A stretch of 64,000 nt of DNA from R-RK-3 sp963834945 (GTDB lineage Bacteria; Pseudomonadota; Alphaproteobacteria; Rhizobiales; Rhodomicrobiaceae). A program made the translations under genes and the position numbers. Positions within the stretch are counted from its first letter, which is position 1. Every line of letters starts with the position of its first letter. Location: positions 336,813 through 400,812 of the forward strand of contig CAWIDT010000011.1 of NCBI GenBank assembly GCA_963834945.1. Direction: 5' to 3'. Shown piece by piece: positions 36,985 through 44,885 of this stretch. The notes below the pieces were generated by a model that saw nothing but the letters and a program-made list of their open reading frames with translations, was not told the DNA's origin and made no database searches.

Positions 36985-37449
36985 CTATTTTGGCTGGGCG
37001 TTCGCTTCGGCTTCGCTGCCGCGCCACACGCCCTGCTTCTTCAAGCTATCCGCGACTTCGCGCGGCATGTATTTTTCATCGTGCTTTGCCAGCACCGTAT
37101 CGGCGATGAAGCGGCCGGAGGAATCGAGCTTGCCTTCGGCGACGACACCCTGCCCTTCCCGGAAGAGGTCCGGCAGCAAGCCGCTATAGCTGACATTGAC
37201 GGTGCGGCTGCTGCCATCTCCGATGACGAACTCCACATCCGTTCCGCCGAGGCGTTTCAGGCTGCCTTTGGAGACGAGGCCGCCCAGCCGGATACGCTGA
37301 CCGGGTTGCAGACCCTGAGCCATCACATCACTCGGGCTATAGAAGAAGACGATCGAATCTTTGAGCGCCGAAAGCACGAGAAATGCGGCAAGGCCAAGAA
37401 CCGCCAAACCTGCTGCAATGAAACTGGATCTGCGCTGTTTTCTTGTCAT
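36985..37449 (-). CDS. ccmE: cytochrome c maturation haem chaperone CcmE
   Basis: CcmE (CycJ) binds haem covalently in the periplasm through a histidine and passes it to apocytochrome c. The protein has an N-terminal membrane anchor (residues about 11–30), an OB-fold core (GQRIRLGGLVSKGSLKR, VSYSGLLPDLFREGQGVVAEG) and the haem-binding VLAKHDEKYMP motif with the key His. 154 residues is the normal length. It follows ccmI by about 30 bases and precedes the ccmF remnant in the conserved cyc order. Confidence 0.93.
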   Translation of the reverse strand: MTRKQRRSSFIAAGLAVLGLAAFLVLSALKDSIVFFYSPSDVMAQGLQPGQRIRLGGLVSKGSLKRLGGTDVEFVIGDGSSRTVNVSYSGLLPDLFREGQGVVAEGKLDSSGRFIADTVLAKHDEKYMPREVADSLKKQGVWRGSEAEANAQPK

Positions 37450-37481
37450 CGCTATCGACAGTCACTCCGTAGATGGTTTGC

Positions 37482-38546
37482 TCAGGAGTTCAACCCGAGG
37501 GATTTGGCCAAGCGCCCAATCTGCGCCAGCGCCTCTTGATTGCCGGCGAATTGGCCCTGCGCCCGTTTGAGCGCCCCGAGAGCATCGTCCCGGCGTCCGA
37601 GCACCGTATAGGCTCTCATCAGGTTAAGCCAGCCCTCCAGATCGGAGCCGTCCGTCTTCAGCCGTTCGGCAAGCCCAGAGACCATGCCGTTGATCATGGC
37701 CGCCTGGTTCGCATCCGCGGACGGCGCGCCGCCGAGACGTGCCTCGACGCCGGCCAGCCGCTGCTTGACCAGGGTTTCGACATTGGCAGCCAGGCCGCGC
37801 CCGATCAGCGTCTTGTAGCCTTGCGCAGCTTCGGCGAGTTTACCGTCTTGCTCCTGCGCGATGGCAAGCCAAAATGCCGCACGCGCATTCGATGGGTCTT
37901 GCGGCTGCGCCTTCCCAAATGCGGCGCGCGCCGCATCGCTGACATTTCCGTCATTCGCGAAGGCCAGCGCTTCGCCCAGATCGCCGAGCCGCTCCGGCGT
38001 TTCGCCAAGCAGTTCGATCGTCTTCTGGAATGCGGACGCCGCGTCGGCGTAGCGGCCGAGGCGCATATAGACAGGAGCGATGACGCTCCATCCGGCTCCG
38101 TCCTCCAGATGCGCCTGCAACCGCTCCTCGACGCCAGCCACAAGCCTCTCGATCGGAGGATTGCCGTCTTCCGCAACCCTGGCGGCCAGCGGCTGATCTC
38201 GCAGTTGGGGCGATCCATAGATGAGATAAACAGCCATCGTCACGGTCGCCAGCAGCGAAAGCATCACATAAGGCGCGAGGGGGGAGGCGGTCAGCTCGGG
38301 CCGGTCCCCGTCGCCGGCCGCCGAGGCGGCAAGAATCCTGCGGGATATTTCGATGCGAGCGGAGTTGTATTCCGCCTCTCCAAGAAGGTCCCGCGCTTGC
38401 TCATGCTCGATTTCCCGGAGTTGCTCCTTGTAGACGGCAAGATCGTGCGATGGCGCGCCGCCGCTGATATGCCGCCGCCAATAGGGCTGCACGATTGCAA
38501 GCGCGACAACGGCCGTCATGGCGGCGAAGGCTATCCACAGGAGCAT
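37482..38546 (-). CDS. ccmI: cytochrome c-type biogenesis protein CcmI (CycH)
   Basis: CcmI holds apocytochrome c for haem ligation. An N-terminal transmembrane helix (MLLWIAFAAMTAVVALAIV), the conserved YKEQLREIEHEQARDLLGEAEYNSARIEISRRIL block, a second membrane helix around residues 90–108 and a periplasmic TPR region (VIAPVYMRLGRYADAASAFQK) are all visible. 354 residues is standard for alphaproteobacterial CycH. Upstream of ccmE in the same direction. Confidence 0.9.
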   Translation of the reverse strand: MLLWIAFAAMTAVVALAIVQPYWRRHISGGAPSHDLAVYKEQLREIEHEQARDLLGEAEYNSARIEISRRILAASAAGDGDRPELTASPLAPYVMLSLLATVTMAVYLIYGSPQLRDQPLAARVAEDGNPPIERLVAGVEERLQAHLEDGAGWSVIAPVYMRLGRYADAASAFQKTIELLGETPERLGDLGEALAFANDGNVSDAARAAFGKAQPQDPSNARAAFWLAIAQEQDGKLAEAAQGYKTLIGRGLAANVETLVKQRLAGVEARLGGAPSADANQAAMINGMVSGLAERLKTDGSDLEGWLNLMRAYTVLGRRDDALGALKRAQGQFAGNQEALAQIGRLAKSLGLNS

Positions 38547-38692
38547 CGGAAAACCGGCCCGGCTTTGGTTACCCTGGATATCAAGCTTGCCGGCACCCTA
38601 ATCAAATCAAATCGCCCGCCCGGCGTTGCGGCAAAAAAATAAGGCGCCCGCCATGAGCGGACGCCTCGACGTAAGGATAGGGAAAGCGACTG

Positions 38693-39151
38693 TCAGCCAA
38701 CGCTCTTCCAAGTGCCGTCATACTGGCGGCATGCCTTGCCGACCATCGTCTCGGGCCGGTCGTTGATGTAGACCGTATGCTCATATTCGCGGCATTCGAG
38801 GCCGGCGTTCCGGTAGGAGCGGCGCGTCTTGATGCGGCCGTAATGGCCCGACTTCTGATTGCGCCACTCCTCCTCATCGTCTTCTTCCAGGGCACGGTAC
38901 TCGGCTTCGAGCGCATATCTGCGGTCGGCGTCGTCCATGTCCCTGCCGATCGAGCTGCCGATCAGGCCGCCGACCACCACGCCGCCTACGGTCGCCAGAG
39001 CGCGACCGGCACCGTGGCCGAACTGATTGCCGATGAGGCCGCCGGCGACAGCGCCGACAACCGTTCCGCCTTCCTGATTGCTGCCGGCCGGGCCGCAACT
39101 CCACAGCGGAAGCAAAAGCGCTCCGATCGCTAAAACCTTAGTGAGATTCAT
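38693..39151 (-). CDS. glycine-zipper lipoprotein, 17 kDa surface antigen-like
   Basis: The start at 39151 gives MNLTKVLAIGALLLPLWSC with a lipobox (LWSC) for lipid attachment. A Gly-zipper follows (GGTVVGAVAGGLIGNQFGHG, then VGGVVVGGLIGSSIG), as in rickettsial 17-kDa antigens and related outer-membrane lipoproteins. The C-terminal part (SYRNAGLECREYEHTVYING-like pattern, GKACRQYDGTWKSV) is a typical SH3-like/surface antigen tail with two Cys. Function in the envelope is not established. Confidence 0.78.
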   Translation of the reverse strand: MNLTKVLAIGALLLPLWSCGPAGSNQEGGTVVGAVAGGLIGNQFGHGAGRALATVGGVVVGGLIGSSIGRDMDDADRRYALEAEYRALEEDDEEEWRNQKSGHYGRIKTRRSYRNAGLECREYEHTVYINDRPETMVGKACRQYDGTWKSVG

Positions 39152-39259
39152 ATTTTTCCCCGTAGTCGAAAAGCCGCCAGTCGGAAAGCCAGAGATCCCC
39201 ATCCAATACACCCAGCGATAGCGAGGTAAAGACCTGCAATCTGGCTTTTTTGCGGCCAC

Positions 39260-40651
39260 TCATGCCGCTGGCAACACCAGTTTTGCGCGAACTCCGCCGC
39301 TCGGCGCCCGCTGCAACACGAAGCTGCCATAGTACATCTCGGAAAGATCGGCAACGATGGAAAGCCCCAGGCCGGAGCCAGGCTTCGTTTCATCCAGGCG
39401 TTTGCCGCGCTGCACAACGCTTTCCAGCTCCGGCGGCGACAGGCCAGGCCCGTCATCGTCCACCAGCACCATGAGTTGCCTGGCGTTGGGGGCTCTCGCA
39501 CCGGGCTGCATTTCGACGGAGATCGCGACCCTCTCATCGGCCCATTTGCAGGCATTATCGAGCAGATTGCCCACCATTTCCTGCAGGTCCTGCTTTTCGC
39601 CCCGGAATTTGGCATCGGGCGGACAGTCCACAACAAAGTTGAGATTGCGCTCGGAATAGATGCGCGCGAGCGTATTGGCGAGCGAGTTGACGGTTTCGCT
39701 GACATCCGTCACGCCGCCGACAACGCTGACCCGCGCGGCGATCTGGGCGCGTGCGAGATGGTGGGTGATATATTCGCGCATCAGCTCCGCCTGCCCGGCC
39801 ACCTTCACCGCGAATTCGCCGTCCTTTTCGCGCGCCTCATTGGTGATGACGCTGAGCGGCGTCTTCAGCGCATGGGCGAGATTGCCGACATGGGTGCGCG
39901 CCCGGTCGATGATGGCCTGATTGGACTGGATGAGCGCGTTCAGCTCTTCCTGGAGCGGCTGGATTTCATCGGGCAGGCGCCCTTCCAGGCTCGACGCCTT
40001 GCCCGAGCGTATGGCGACCAGCTTCTCGCCGATGTCGCGCAGTGGGCGCAATCCGTAGCGGACCTGGAAGAAGGTTGCGATCAGCAGGCCCGCGGCCAGC
40101 ATGCTGAAGGCCGTGACCAGCATCGCGGTGAAGGCGCTGACCTGGTCGGAGATCTCGGCTGCATCCCCCGCTACCGCATAGTCATAACGGCGCTGCTGCT
40201 CGTTCTGGATGATGGTGATTTCGCGCTCCAGCACCCTCAGCTTCTGGTCTTCGGGGCCGGCGAGATAGGCCCGGCGCAGTTCCGTCTCATCCGGCAGGGT
40301 GCCGGCCTCGCTCGGGAGTTTGAGCACTTCAGAGGCGAGCGAGACGGATTTGAACACTATGGGCGGCCCGCCCAGCGCCCTGATTTCCCAATACCAGCCC
40401 GAAGACGGCAAGCTGAACAGCGGTTCGCCGAGGCTGGCGGGCTCGGTGATGTCGATGCCCTGATAGGGGGAGGTGATGGCGATCAGATATTCCAGATACT
40501 GATTGAGCCGGGCGTCGAAGCTGCGTTCCACTGCGTCCCGATAGAGCGAAATCAGGACAGCGGCGGCGAAGGGAAGCACAAGCAGCGTCCAGATCGCCGA
40601 AGAGAAAAACAGACGCCGCGATAGGGAATTACGCCTGATGTTCAGGCGCAT
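39260..40651 (-). CDS. sensor histidine kinase (PhoQ/FeuQ-like)
   Basis: Two membrane helices (residues about 14–35 and 175–195) flank a periplasmic domain of about 140 residues. A HAMP-like linker precedes the phospho-acceptor region NLAHALKTPLSVI with its His; the ATPase domain has N box NLLDNACKWA, G1 DDDGPGL and G2 GSGLGLSI. Its start at 40651 overlaps the response regulator 3' end, so the two are coexpressed. A PhoP/PhoQ or FeuP/FeuQ-like envelope-stress or cation sensing role is inferred only from overall type. Confidence 0.85.
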   Translation of the reverse strand: MRLNIRRNSLSRRLFFSSAIWTLLVLPFAAAVLISLYRDAVERSFDARLNQYLEYLIAITSPYQGIDITEPASLGEPLFSLPSSGWYWEIRALGGPPIVFKSVSLASEVLKLPSEAGTLPDETELRRAYLAGPEDQKLRVLEREITIIQNEQQRRYDYAVAGDAAEISDQVSAFTAMLVTAFSMLAAGLLIATFFQVRYGLRPLRDIGEKLVAIRSGKASSLEGRLPDEIQPLQEELNALIQSNQAIIDRARTHVGNLAHALKTPLSVITNEAREKDGEFAVKVAGQAELMREYITHHLARAQIAARVSVVGGVTDVSETVNSLANTLARIYSERNLNFVVDCPPDAKFRGEKQDLQEMVGNLLDNACKWADERVAISVEMQPGARAPNARQLMVLVDDDGPGLSPPELESVVQRGKRLDETKPGSGLGLSIVADLSEMYYGSFVLQRAPSGGVRAKLVLPAA

Positions 40652-41303
40652 TGAGCCGATAGCCAAGTCCGCGCACCGTGAGGATCATATCCGCCGAAAT
40701 CTTTTTCCGAAGCCGGCCCACGAAGACTTCAATCGTATTGGAATCGCGGTCGAAATCCTGCTCGTAAAGGTGCTCGACGAGTTCCAGCCGCGGTACGACG
40801 CGGCCCTGATGATGCATCAGATAGGCAAGCAGCCGATATTCCAGGGAGGTCAGCTTCACCGGCGCGCCATTGACGGTGACACGCGCCAGCTTCGTATCCA
40901 GGCGCAAGGGTCCGCATTCGATCTCGCTCTTGGCGAGGCCGGCGCTGCGGCGCAGAAGGGCGCGCACCCGCGCCAGCACTTCCTCGACATGGAACGGCTT
41001 GGCCACGTAATCATCGGCGCCTGCGTCGATGCCGGCGACCTTGTCGCTCCAGCGGTCGCGCGCGGTCAAAATCAGCACCGGCATGCGGCGATCGTCTCGG
41101 CGCCAGCTTTCGAGGACGCTGAGGCCGTCGAGCTTGGGCAGACCGAGATCCAGGATCACTGCGTCATAGGGCTCGGTATCGCCGAGGAAATGCCCCTCTT
41201 CGCCGTCGAACGCCGTATCCACGGCATAGCCCGCCTGGCTGAGCACGGAGACAAGCTGCCGGCTAAGATCCCGATCGTCCTCGACTACGAGAAGCCTCAT
41301 CAC
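40629..41303 (-). CDS. OmpR/PhoB-family response regulator
   Basis: A receiver domain with the acidic pair EDD near residue 9, phospho-acceptor Asp in VILDLGLP, Thr in ILTAR and Lys in KPF is followed by a winged-helix DNA-binding domain (LTSLEYRLLAYLMHHQGRVVPRLELVEHLY, then SNTIEVFVGRLRKKI, VRGLGYRL). At 224 residues it is canonical and is the partner of the overlapping downstream kinase. Confidence 0.9.
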   Translation of the reverse strand: MMRLLVVEDDRDLSRQLVSVLSQAGYAVDTAFDGEEGHFLGDTEPYDAVILDLGLPKLDGLSVLESWRRDDRRMPVLILTARDRWSDKVAGIDAGADDYVAKPFHVEEVLARVRALLRRSAGLAKSEIECGPLRLDTKLARVTVNGAPVKLTSLEYRLLAYLMHHQGRVVPRLELVEHLYEQDFDRDSNTIEVFVGRLRKKISADMILTVRGLGYRLNAPEHQA

Positions 41304-41385
41304 CGTTGCTCCCGATGATTGAAAATCTCCGCCAAGTTTGTGCTACAAATCCATATGCAGAGCAATGTGCTTTTGCGGCATACCG

Positions 41386-41670
41386 CTAATTGACCCCGGT
41401 CGAAGCGGCGATCTGCACCCGGCGAACCTCGCCCTGCCCGGAAATGATGACGATCTGGAAATAGGCCGCGCCACCCTCGCCGCACAGAGCGATGCGTAAT
41501 ATTCTGACGTTGCCGAATTGCCTCCTGATCTCAACCTGAATGTCGCCGAAGGACTTATATTGCGTTGTTGTCCAGTTCGGCGCGCAAGTATCCTGCGCCG
41601 CTGCCGTGAAGGCTCCGGCAGGGCAGGCGGCCAATGCGGCCAACAGCAGTGTTTGCGCCAGATGTTTCAT
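41386..41670 (-). CDS. small periplasmic hypothetical protein upstream of the two-component genes
   Basis: A 94-residue protein with a clear signal peptide (MKHLAQTLLLAALAACPAGA, cleavage near AAAQ). The mature part has two cysteines (DTCAPNW, ALCGEGG) and the pattern YFQIVIISGQGEVRRVQI, which resembles short PepSY-like or sensor-associated periplasmic proteins. It is encoded 82 bases upstream of the response regulator on the same strand, so it could belong to that operon. I do not recognise a named family. Confidence 0.55.
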   Translation of the reverse strand: MKHLAQTLLLAALAACPAGAFTAAAQDTCAPNWTTTQYKSFGDIQVEIRRQFGNVRILRIALCGEGGAAYFQIVIISGQGEVRRVQIAASTGVN

Positions 41671-41764
41671 CGACCGAGCATTGTTTTCCGTCCGGCAAGG
41701 TTGCAGAGGAGCGCTGAATGCGTCATGAATGCGCTGCTGATGCCGCGCTCCGCCCGCATTGGCC

Positions 41765-42166
41765 TTACCGATAGAAAATGAAGGGGCCGAGCAGCGCCGT
41801 CGGCGTGCGGCTCCTGGCCCATTTCCTGATCGTGTCGTGCCGGTGGCAGGAAGTGGCTCCGTTGGTGGGGTCGTCGAGATCGCCTGCCCATACCAGACAG
41901 TTCACCGCATAGATACGGCACCATTCAGAATTCGAAAGATTGGCGCTCTCATGGCCGGACTGTTGCAATTCGGCCGCTTCCCAGAGCACTTCGCGGCAAA
42001 CGCGAGCAAGGTCCGGCAGCACGGCGCGAGGCCTGGCGACGGAATTGAGCCGGTTTTTGATGACCCAGCTCAGCGAGGCGCTGACATCGTCGGGTTGCTC
42101 GCCGCCCAGCACGGCGATGGCGCGGGCGCAGAGGTCGATATCCTTGGGGAAGAAGCGCATCAACAT
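41765..42166 (-). CDS. SleB-like cell wall hydrolase
   Basis: A 133-residue protein whose C-terminal half, RIYAVNCLVWAGDLDDPTNG followed by ATSCHRHDTIRKWARSRTPT and ALLGPFIFYR, has the layout of the Hydrolase_2 (SleB) family, in which Glu and His residues line the active site of a peptidoglycan hydrolase. The N-terminal part has GGEQPDDVSASLSWVIKNRL, comparable with the family's AVAxVVxNR segment. No signal peptide. It lies at the downstream end of the phage-like cluster next to the spanin genes, so a lysis or cell-wall role fits. Confidence 0.6.
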   Translation of the reverse strand: MLMRFFPKDIDLCARAIAVLGGEQPDDVSASLSWVIKNRLNSVARPRAVLPDLARVCREVLWEAAELQQSGHESANLSNSEWCRIYAVNCLVWAGDLDDPTNGATSCHRHDTIRKWARSRTPTALLGPFIFYR

Positions 42167-42296
42167 GGCGGGACAAACAAGCTGAAATTTATCGAAAATT
42201 GCCCGACGGAGATTAATTTTCCGGAACTCTTTTGAGCATTTCCGGCTTGTCCGCCCCGCATAGGTAGTCTTGCGGATCGGCTAGCTGGAAAATGCG

Positions 42297-42488
42297 CTAC
42301 TTGCCGCAAAGCGCATTGTACGCCGCATTGTGCTGGCGGATCTGCGCTGCCGTTGCGGCCGTATCGGCGCGGGAGTAGGTGATCGGCTCCATCGCCAGGC
42401 AGCTCGTATCAATCACGGAGATAGGGGTCGCTGTCTGGCAGGCCGCGAGTGTCAAGGTCGCGGCGAGCATCGCGAGCTTTGCGCACAC
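42297..42488 (-). CDS. Rz1-like outer-membrane spanin lipoprotein
   Basis: A 63-residue lipoprotein with signal and lipobox LTLAACQ and a short mature part ending ITYSRADTAATAAQIRQHNA then AYNALCGK. The pattern 'PI..SR.D......QI..HN......C' is the common o-spanin of rhizobial phages. Its start lies inside the upstream spanin gene in another frame (80-base overlap), the typical embedded or overlapping Rz/Rz1 arrangement. O-spanin and i-spanin together fuse inner and outer membranes in the last step of phage lysis. Confidence 0.65.
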   Translation of the reverse strand: MCAKLAMLAATLTLAACQTATPISVIDTSCLAMEPITYSRADTAATAAQIRQHNAAYNALCGK

Positions 42489-42633
42489 GGTCGGTTTGCT
42501 CCTTCAGGGATTGCGCCGCAGCCTTGTCCTCGCCGGCCTGGATCGCGCGGCGCTCGGCCAGAAACGCGACAAACCGGTCGAGAAACCCGGCCACGGCGGA
42601 GATAAGCCTGGCGACGGTCAGGATCGTGCTCAT
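42409..42633 (-). CDS. Rz-like inner-membrane spanin
   Basis: A 74-residue protein with an N-terminal hydrophobic segment (STILTVARLISAVAGFLDRFVAFL), then a charged helical stretch (LAERRAIQAGEDKAAAQSLK, EQTDRVRKARDARRDLD) and a Pro-containing C-terminus (GLPDSDPYLRD). Topology and neighbouring o-spanin identify it as i-spanin. Its start is coupled to the holin stop (ATGA). Confidence 0.6.
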   Translation of the reverse strand: MSTILTVARLISAVAGFLDRFVAFLAERRAIQAGEDKAAAQSLKEQTDRVRKARDARRDLDTRGLPDSDPYLRD

Positions 42634-42824
42634 TTTGCCGCGTCGGCAGAGGCAGCGGGCTTCTCACGCACGAAGATCGCGACAACGCCAGCCAACGCCG
42701 CGACAGCGCCCATGATGGTGTTCCAATCCTGCTCGGTCAGCCCAAGCAGGCCGAAGCCGGTCAGGAAGGCGGCGATGCCGGCATAGGTTGACGGCTCTTG
42801 CAGGCGCTTGATGATGAAATCCAT
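42630..42824 (-). CDS. small holin-like membrane protein
   Basis: A 64-residue protein (start 42824, MDFIIKRLQEPSTYAGIAAF) with two hydrophobic helices and a charged C-terminus. The EPSTYAGIA...LGLTEQDWNTIMGAVAALAGVVAIF pattern is common in phage holins or lysis-associated proteins of Alphaproteobacteria. It sits between the endolysin and the spanins. Confidence 0.65.
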   Translation of the reverse strand: MDFIIKRLQEPSTYAGIAAFLTGFGLLGLTEQDWNTIMGAVAALAGVVAIFVREKPAASADAAK

Positions 42825-42832
42825 GGGTAACC

Positions 42833-43381
42833 TCACAGGGTGGCAGGTTGATCGGCATTCGACGGCACGGCGAGCAGGGCGTGCGCGGCGGTATGGGTGG
42901 CCATCAGGCGGCGGGACCACCCAAGGCCGAAGGTCTTGAAGAGCTTCTGCAGCAGTCCATAGCTCAGCATCCGCCGCGCCATGAATTCAGCGAGCAGCGC
43001 TTCGGGCGAAGCCTTATTGACGGCGGCAAGCGTTGCCGGACCGATCTTGCCGTCAGCGGTCACGCCGGCCGCCTGCTGCAGGAAGCGCGCGGCGCGCCTG
43101 ACACCTTGATTGACCGCGCAGTCGAAGGCGGCGAGATCGATCCCGGGAGGCAGCGAACCGCAGCAGGTTTGCTCCCAGTAATTCTTCTCGTAGATCGCGG
43201 CGGCTTCCATCCGCGTCAGCGCGCGGACATCGTCTTTCGAGACCGTCCGGCCGCGATAGATCTGCAGTTCGGCCAGCGTGATGCCGAGATTGGTGGCGCC
43301 GCCCGGATCGAGCGGGTGGTCCGAATAGCCGCCCTCGAACAGGAGGACATGCGCAAGCGCGGCGGGGAAGGTCTTCTGCAT
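42833..43381 (-). CDS. GH108 endolysin (N-acetylmuramidase)
   Basis: The N-terminal catalytic signature EGGYSDHPLDPGGATNLGIT is the glycosyl hydrolase 108 active-site loop with the catalytic Glu. The rest, YEKNYWEQTCCGSLPPGIDL, DCAVNQGVRRAARFLQQAAG and VTADGKIGPATLAAV, is a peptidoglycan-binding-like domain. 182 residues is normal. The start at 43381 (MQKTFPAALAHVLLFEGGY) places the active site at its usual position; upstream frame extension is not homologous. No signal peptide, so it needs a holin. Confidence 0.85.
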   Translation of the reverse strand: MQKTFPAALAHVLLFEGGYSDHPLDPGGATNLGITLAELQIYRGRTVSKDDVRALTRMEAAAIYEKNYWEQTCCGSLPPGIDLAAFDCAVNQGVRRAARFLQQAAGVTADGKIGPATLAAVNKASPEALLAEFMARRMLSYGLLQKLFKTFGLGWSRRLMATHTAAHALLAVPSNADQPATL

Positions 43382-43416
43382 GGGGATGTCCCGTGAATGT
43401 GCGGGGGAGGCGGCGG

Positions 43417-43614
43417 TCAGCGGCGCTTCGAGCGCCGGTGTTCGCGCCACAAATGGCGGAGCCGGAGCAGTCCGAAGACCAGTCCGACAAGCAGGCTCGC
43501 CGTTGTCAGGAACTGATTGAGCTGGGCGAGCCAGGACGCCCAGGCCGGCGCGGAAACCAGGCTTCCCGCCAGCAGAGCGTCGGAGGCATTCTGAGAACCG
43601 GTGGGCGATTGCAT
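43417..43614 (-). CDS. small holin-like membrane protein upstream of the endolysin
   Basis: A 65-residue protein with one strongly hydrophobic helix (FLTTASLLVGLVFGLLRL) and a very basic tail (RHLWREHRRSKRR). It is encoded 35 bases upstream of the GH108 endolysin on the same strand, the usual place for a holin. The sequence alone does not allow a holin class to be named. Confidence 0.5.
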   Translation of the reverse strand: MQSPTGSQNASDALLAGSLVSAPAWASWLAQLNQFLTTASLLVGLVFGLLRLRHLWREHRRSKRR

Positions 43615-43723
43615 GGGCTTTGGGTCTCGGTGTTGCGGCGTCGGCAGCGATGGGGCCCGGCTCGGCCTGCCGGCCGTCCGGAACGACGCGTAGGTAGTGA
43701 GAAAGACTGCGATCCCCCCACTT

Positions 43724-43798
43724 CATGGTCGCCCCGGCCCTTTGGCGCCGGATGTGATCCCGTTGCTTCATCGTCTCCCCGGCCCTTTCGAGCCGGGG
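43724..43798. repeat. REP-like hairpins between DUF2793 gene and holin gene
   Basis: Two copies of a CCCCGGCCCTTT-containing unit lie here; the second forms CCCCGGC...GCCGGGG (43777–43798). This is the general type of GC-rich REP element common in Alphaproteobacteria and differs from the ATCC-loop hairpins further right. No gene is seen in 43615–43890. Confidence 0.5.
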
Positions 43799-43890
43799 CC
43801 TAATGCCATCGGCTTCGGGCGGGAATTTGCGTGGAGTGATCGTGGCGTGGCTTGGCGTGCGGCCGTACCAGAGGACGGAGGCGCGGAATT

Positions 43891-44643
43891 TCAGCTGACG
43901 ACCGACCGCGTATCGCACCGGAGCCAGTTCGCGCCGTCCGAAAAGGCCACGACCGCGCCGCCGCTTGCGTCACTGACATGGGCAAGCGCGCCCGCGCCCG
44001 CCGTCGAGGCGCCCGGCAGGCCGCCCACGGTGAAGGACGGCACGCGCGGGACGCCGCCCGCAGCGGCGACAAGGGTCAGGCCGGTGTCGAACACCGATCC
44101 GTCGGCTGAGGTCTTGAAGGTGAAATCGTCATTGCCGAGGCAGCCGATCTCGGCCCGGCCGGAATAGCCGGTCTGAAACAGGAAGCCGGCCGCCGCGCCG
44201 CTGGTGTTCTTGTTCAGCTTCACCTGCACGCCGCTGCCCGCGTGGTTGAACAGCACCGCGCCCGACGCCACGGCCAGTTTGTTCGTCGCGTCCGCCGTGG
44301 TGTTGACGCCCATGAGCGCGGCGTTCTGCGTCGCGGCGCCTGTCCAGCTTGCGCCGTCGAAGACCAGCAGAATGTCCTCGTCGGCGATCCAGGCGAGCCA
44401 GCCCTCCTTGGGCGCATAAAAACCCCAAGCGCCATCCTGCCAGGCGGCGATGGTGCCGTCCTTGCCCGCCCATGCGCCCGTCGCCGAAGCGGCGACCAGA
44501 TAGCGCTCGCCATCGGCCGGAGAGCCGGGCGGCACGGCGAGGTCGCGGTCGAGCACCGAGAGCATCACCACCGCATCGAGCACTTGCAGTGCCGCATTAT
44601 GCGTGACGTGCTTTTGCGCCTGCGCCGCTTCGATGAACGGCAT
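43891..44643 (-). CDS. DUF2793 protein (GTA/phage spike or fibre-like)
   Basis: The N-terminal MPFIEAAQAQKHVTHNAALQ and VLDAVVMLSVLDRDLAVPPG is the DUF2793 start seen in phage and GTA head or tail spikes. The middle has WLAWIADEDILLVFDGASW, and the C-terminal part (DASGGAVVAFSDGANWLRCD) is a small beta-rich receptor-binding-like domain. 250 residues. In Rhodobacter capsulatus DUF2793 proteins are head-spike components; here it follows the megatron, so a host-contact role is likely. Confidence 0.75.
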   Translation of the reverse strand: MPFIEAAQAQKHVTHNAALQVLDAVVMLSVLDRDLAVPPGSPADGERYLVAASATGAWAGKDGTIAAWQDGAWGFYAPKEGWLAWIADEDILLVFDGASWTGAATQNAALMGVNTTADATNKLAVASGAVLFNHAGSGVQVKLNKNTSGAAAGFLFQTGYSGRAEIGCLGNDDFTFKTSADGSVFDTGLTLVAAAGGVPRVPSFTVGGLPGASTAGAGALAHVSDASGGAVVAFSDGANWLRCDTRSVVS

Positions 44644-44681
44644 GCGTCAGATGTGTGCTGTTGGCCATGGCAGCCGCGCCC

Positions 44682-44885
44682 CTATCGCTTGACGCATTCC
44701 GGGTAGCGGATCGGCGTGCCGCGCGGAACGCCGCAATTGTTCCACACGCGCGCCGCGCGCTCGGTCGCGCCCAGCAGACCTTTCGCCAGCTCGCGTTCCG
44801 GGACGCCGGTCTGCCTCGAGATCTGGTCGATGGGCTTGCCGGCGTGCCACAGCTCGATGATCTTGTTCCAATGTTTGGTGTTCAT
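44682..44885 (-). CDS. small helical protein with helix-turn-helix-like segment
   Basis: 67 residues: MNTKHWNKIIELWHAGKPID then QISRQTGVPERELAKGL, which looks like a two-helix HTH (GKPIDQISRQTGVPERELAK), with a Cys-containing tail. Start codon overlaps the gp15 stop (TAATG), so it is translationally coupled to the tail gene. Function unknown; it may be a small regulator or an assembly protein. Confidence 0.5.
   Translation of the reverse strand: MNTKHWNKIIELWHAGKPIDQISRQTGVPERELAKGLLGATERAARVWNNCGVPRGTPIRYPECVKR

Noticed and set aside
41667..41924. 85-codon minus-strand frame overlapping the cell wall hydrolase
   Set aside because: It is in another frame of the recognisable SleB-like gene and begins inside it without a plausible start site.
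42833..43918. N-terminal extension of the endolysin to 361 residues
   Set aside because: The extra part covers the upstream holin gene in another frame and a REP-like region; the active-site position fits the short start at 43381.
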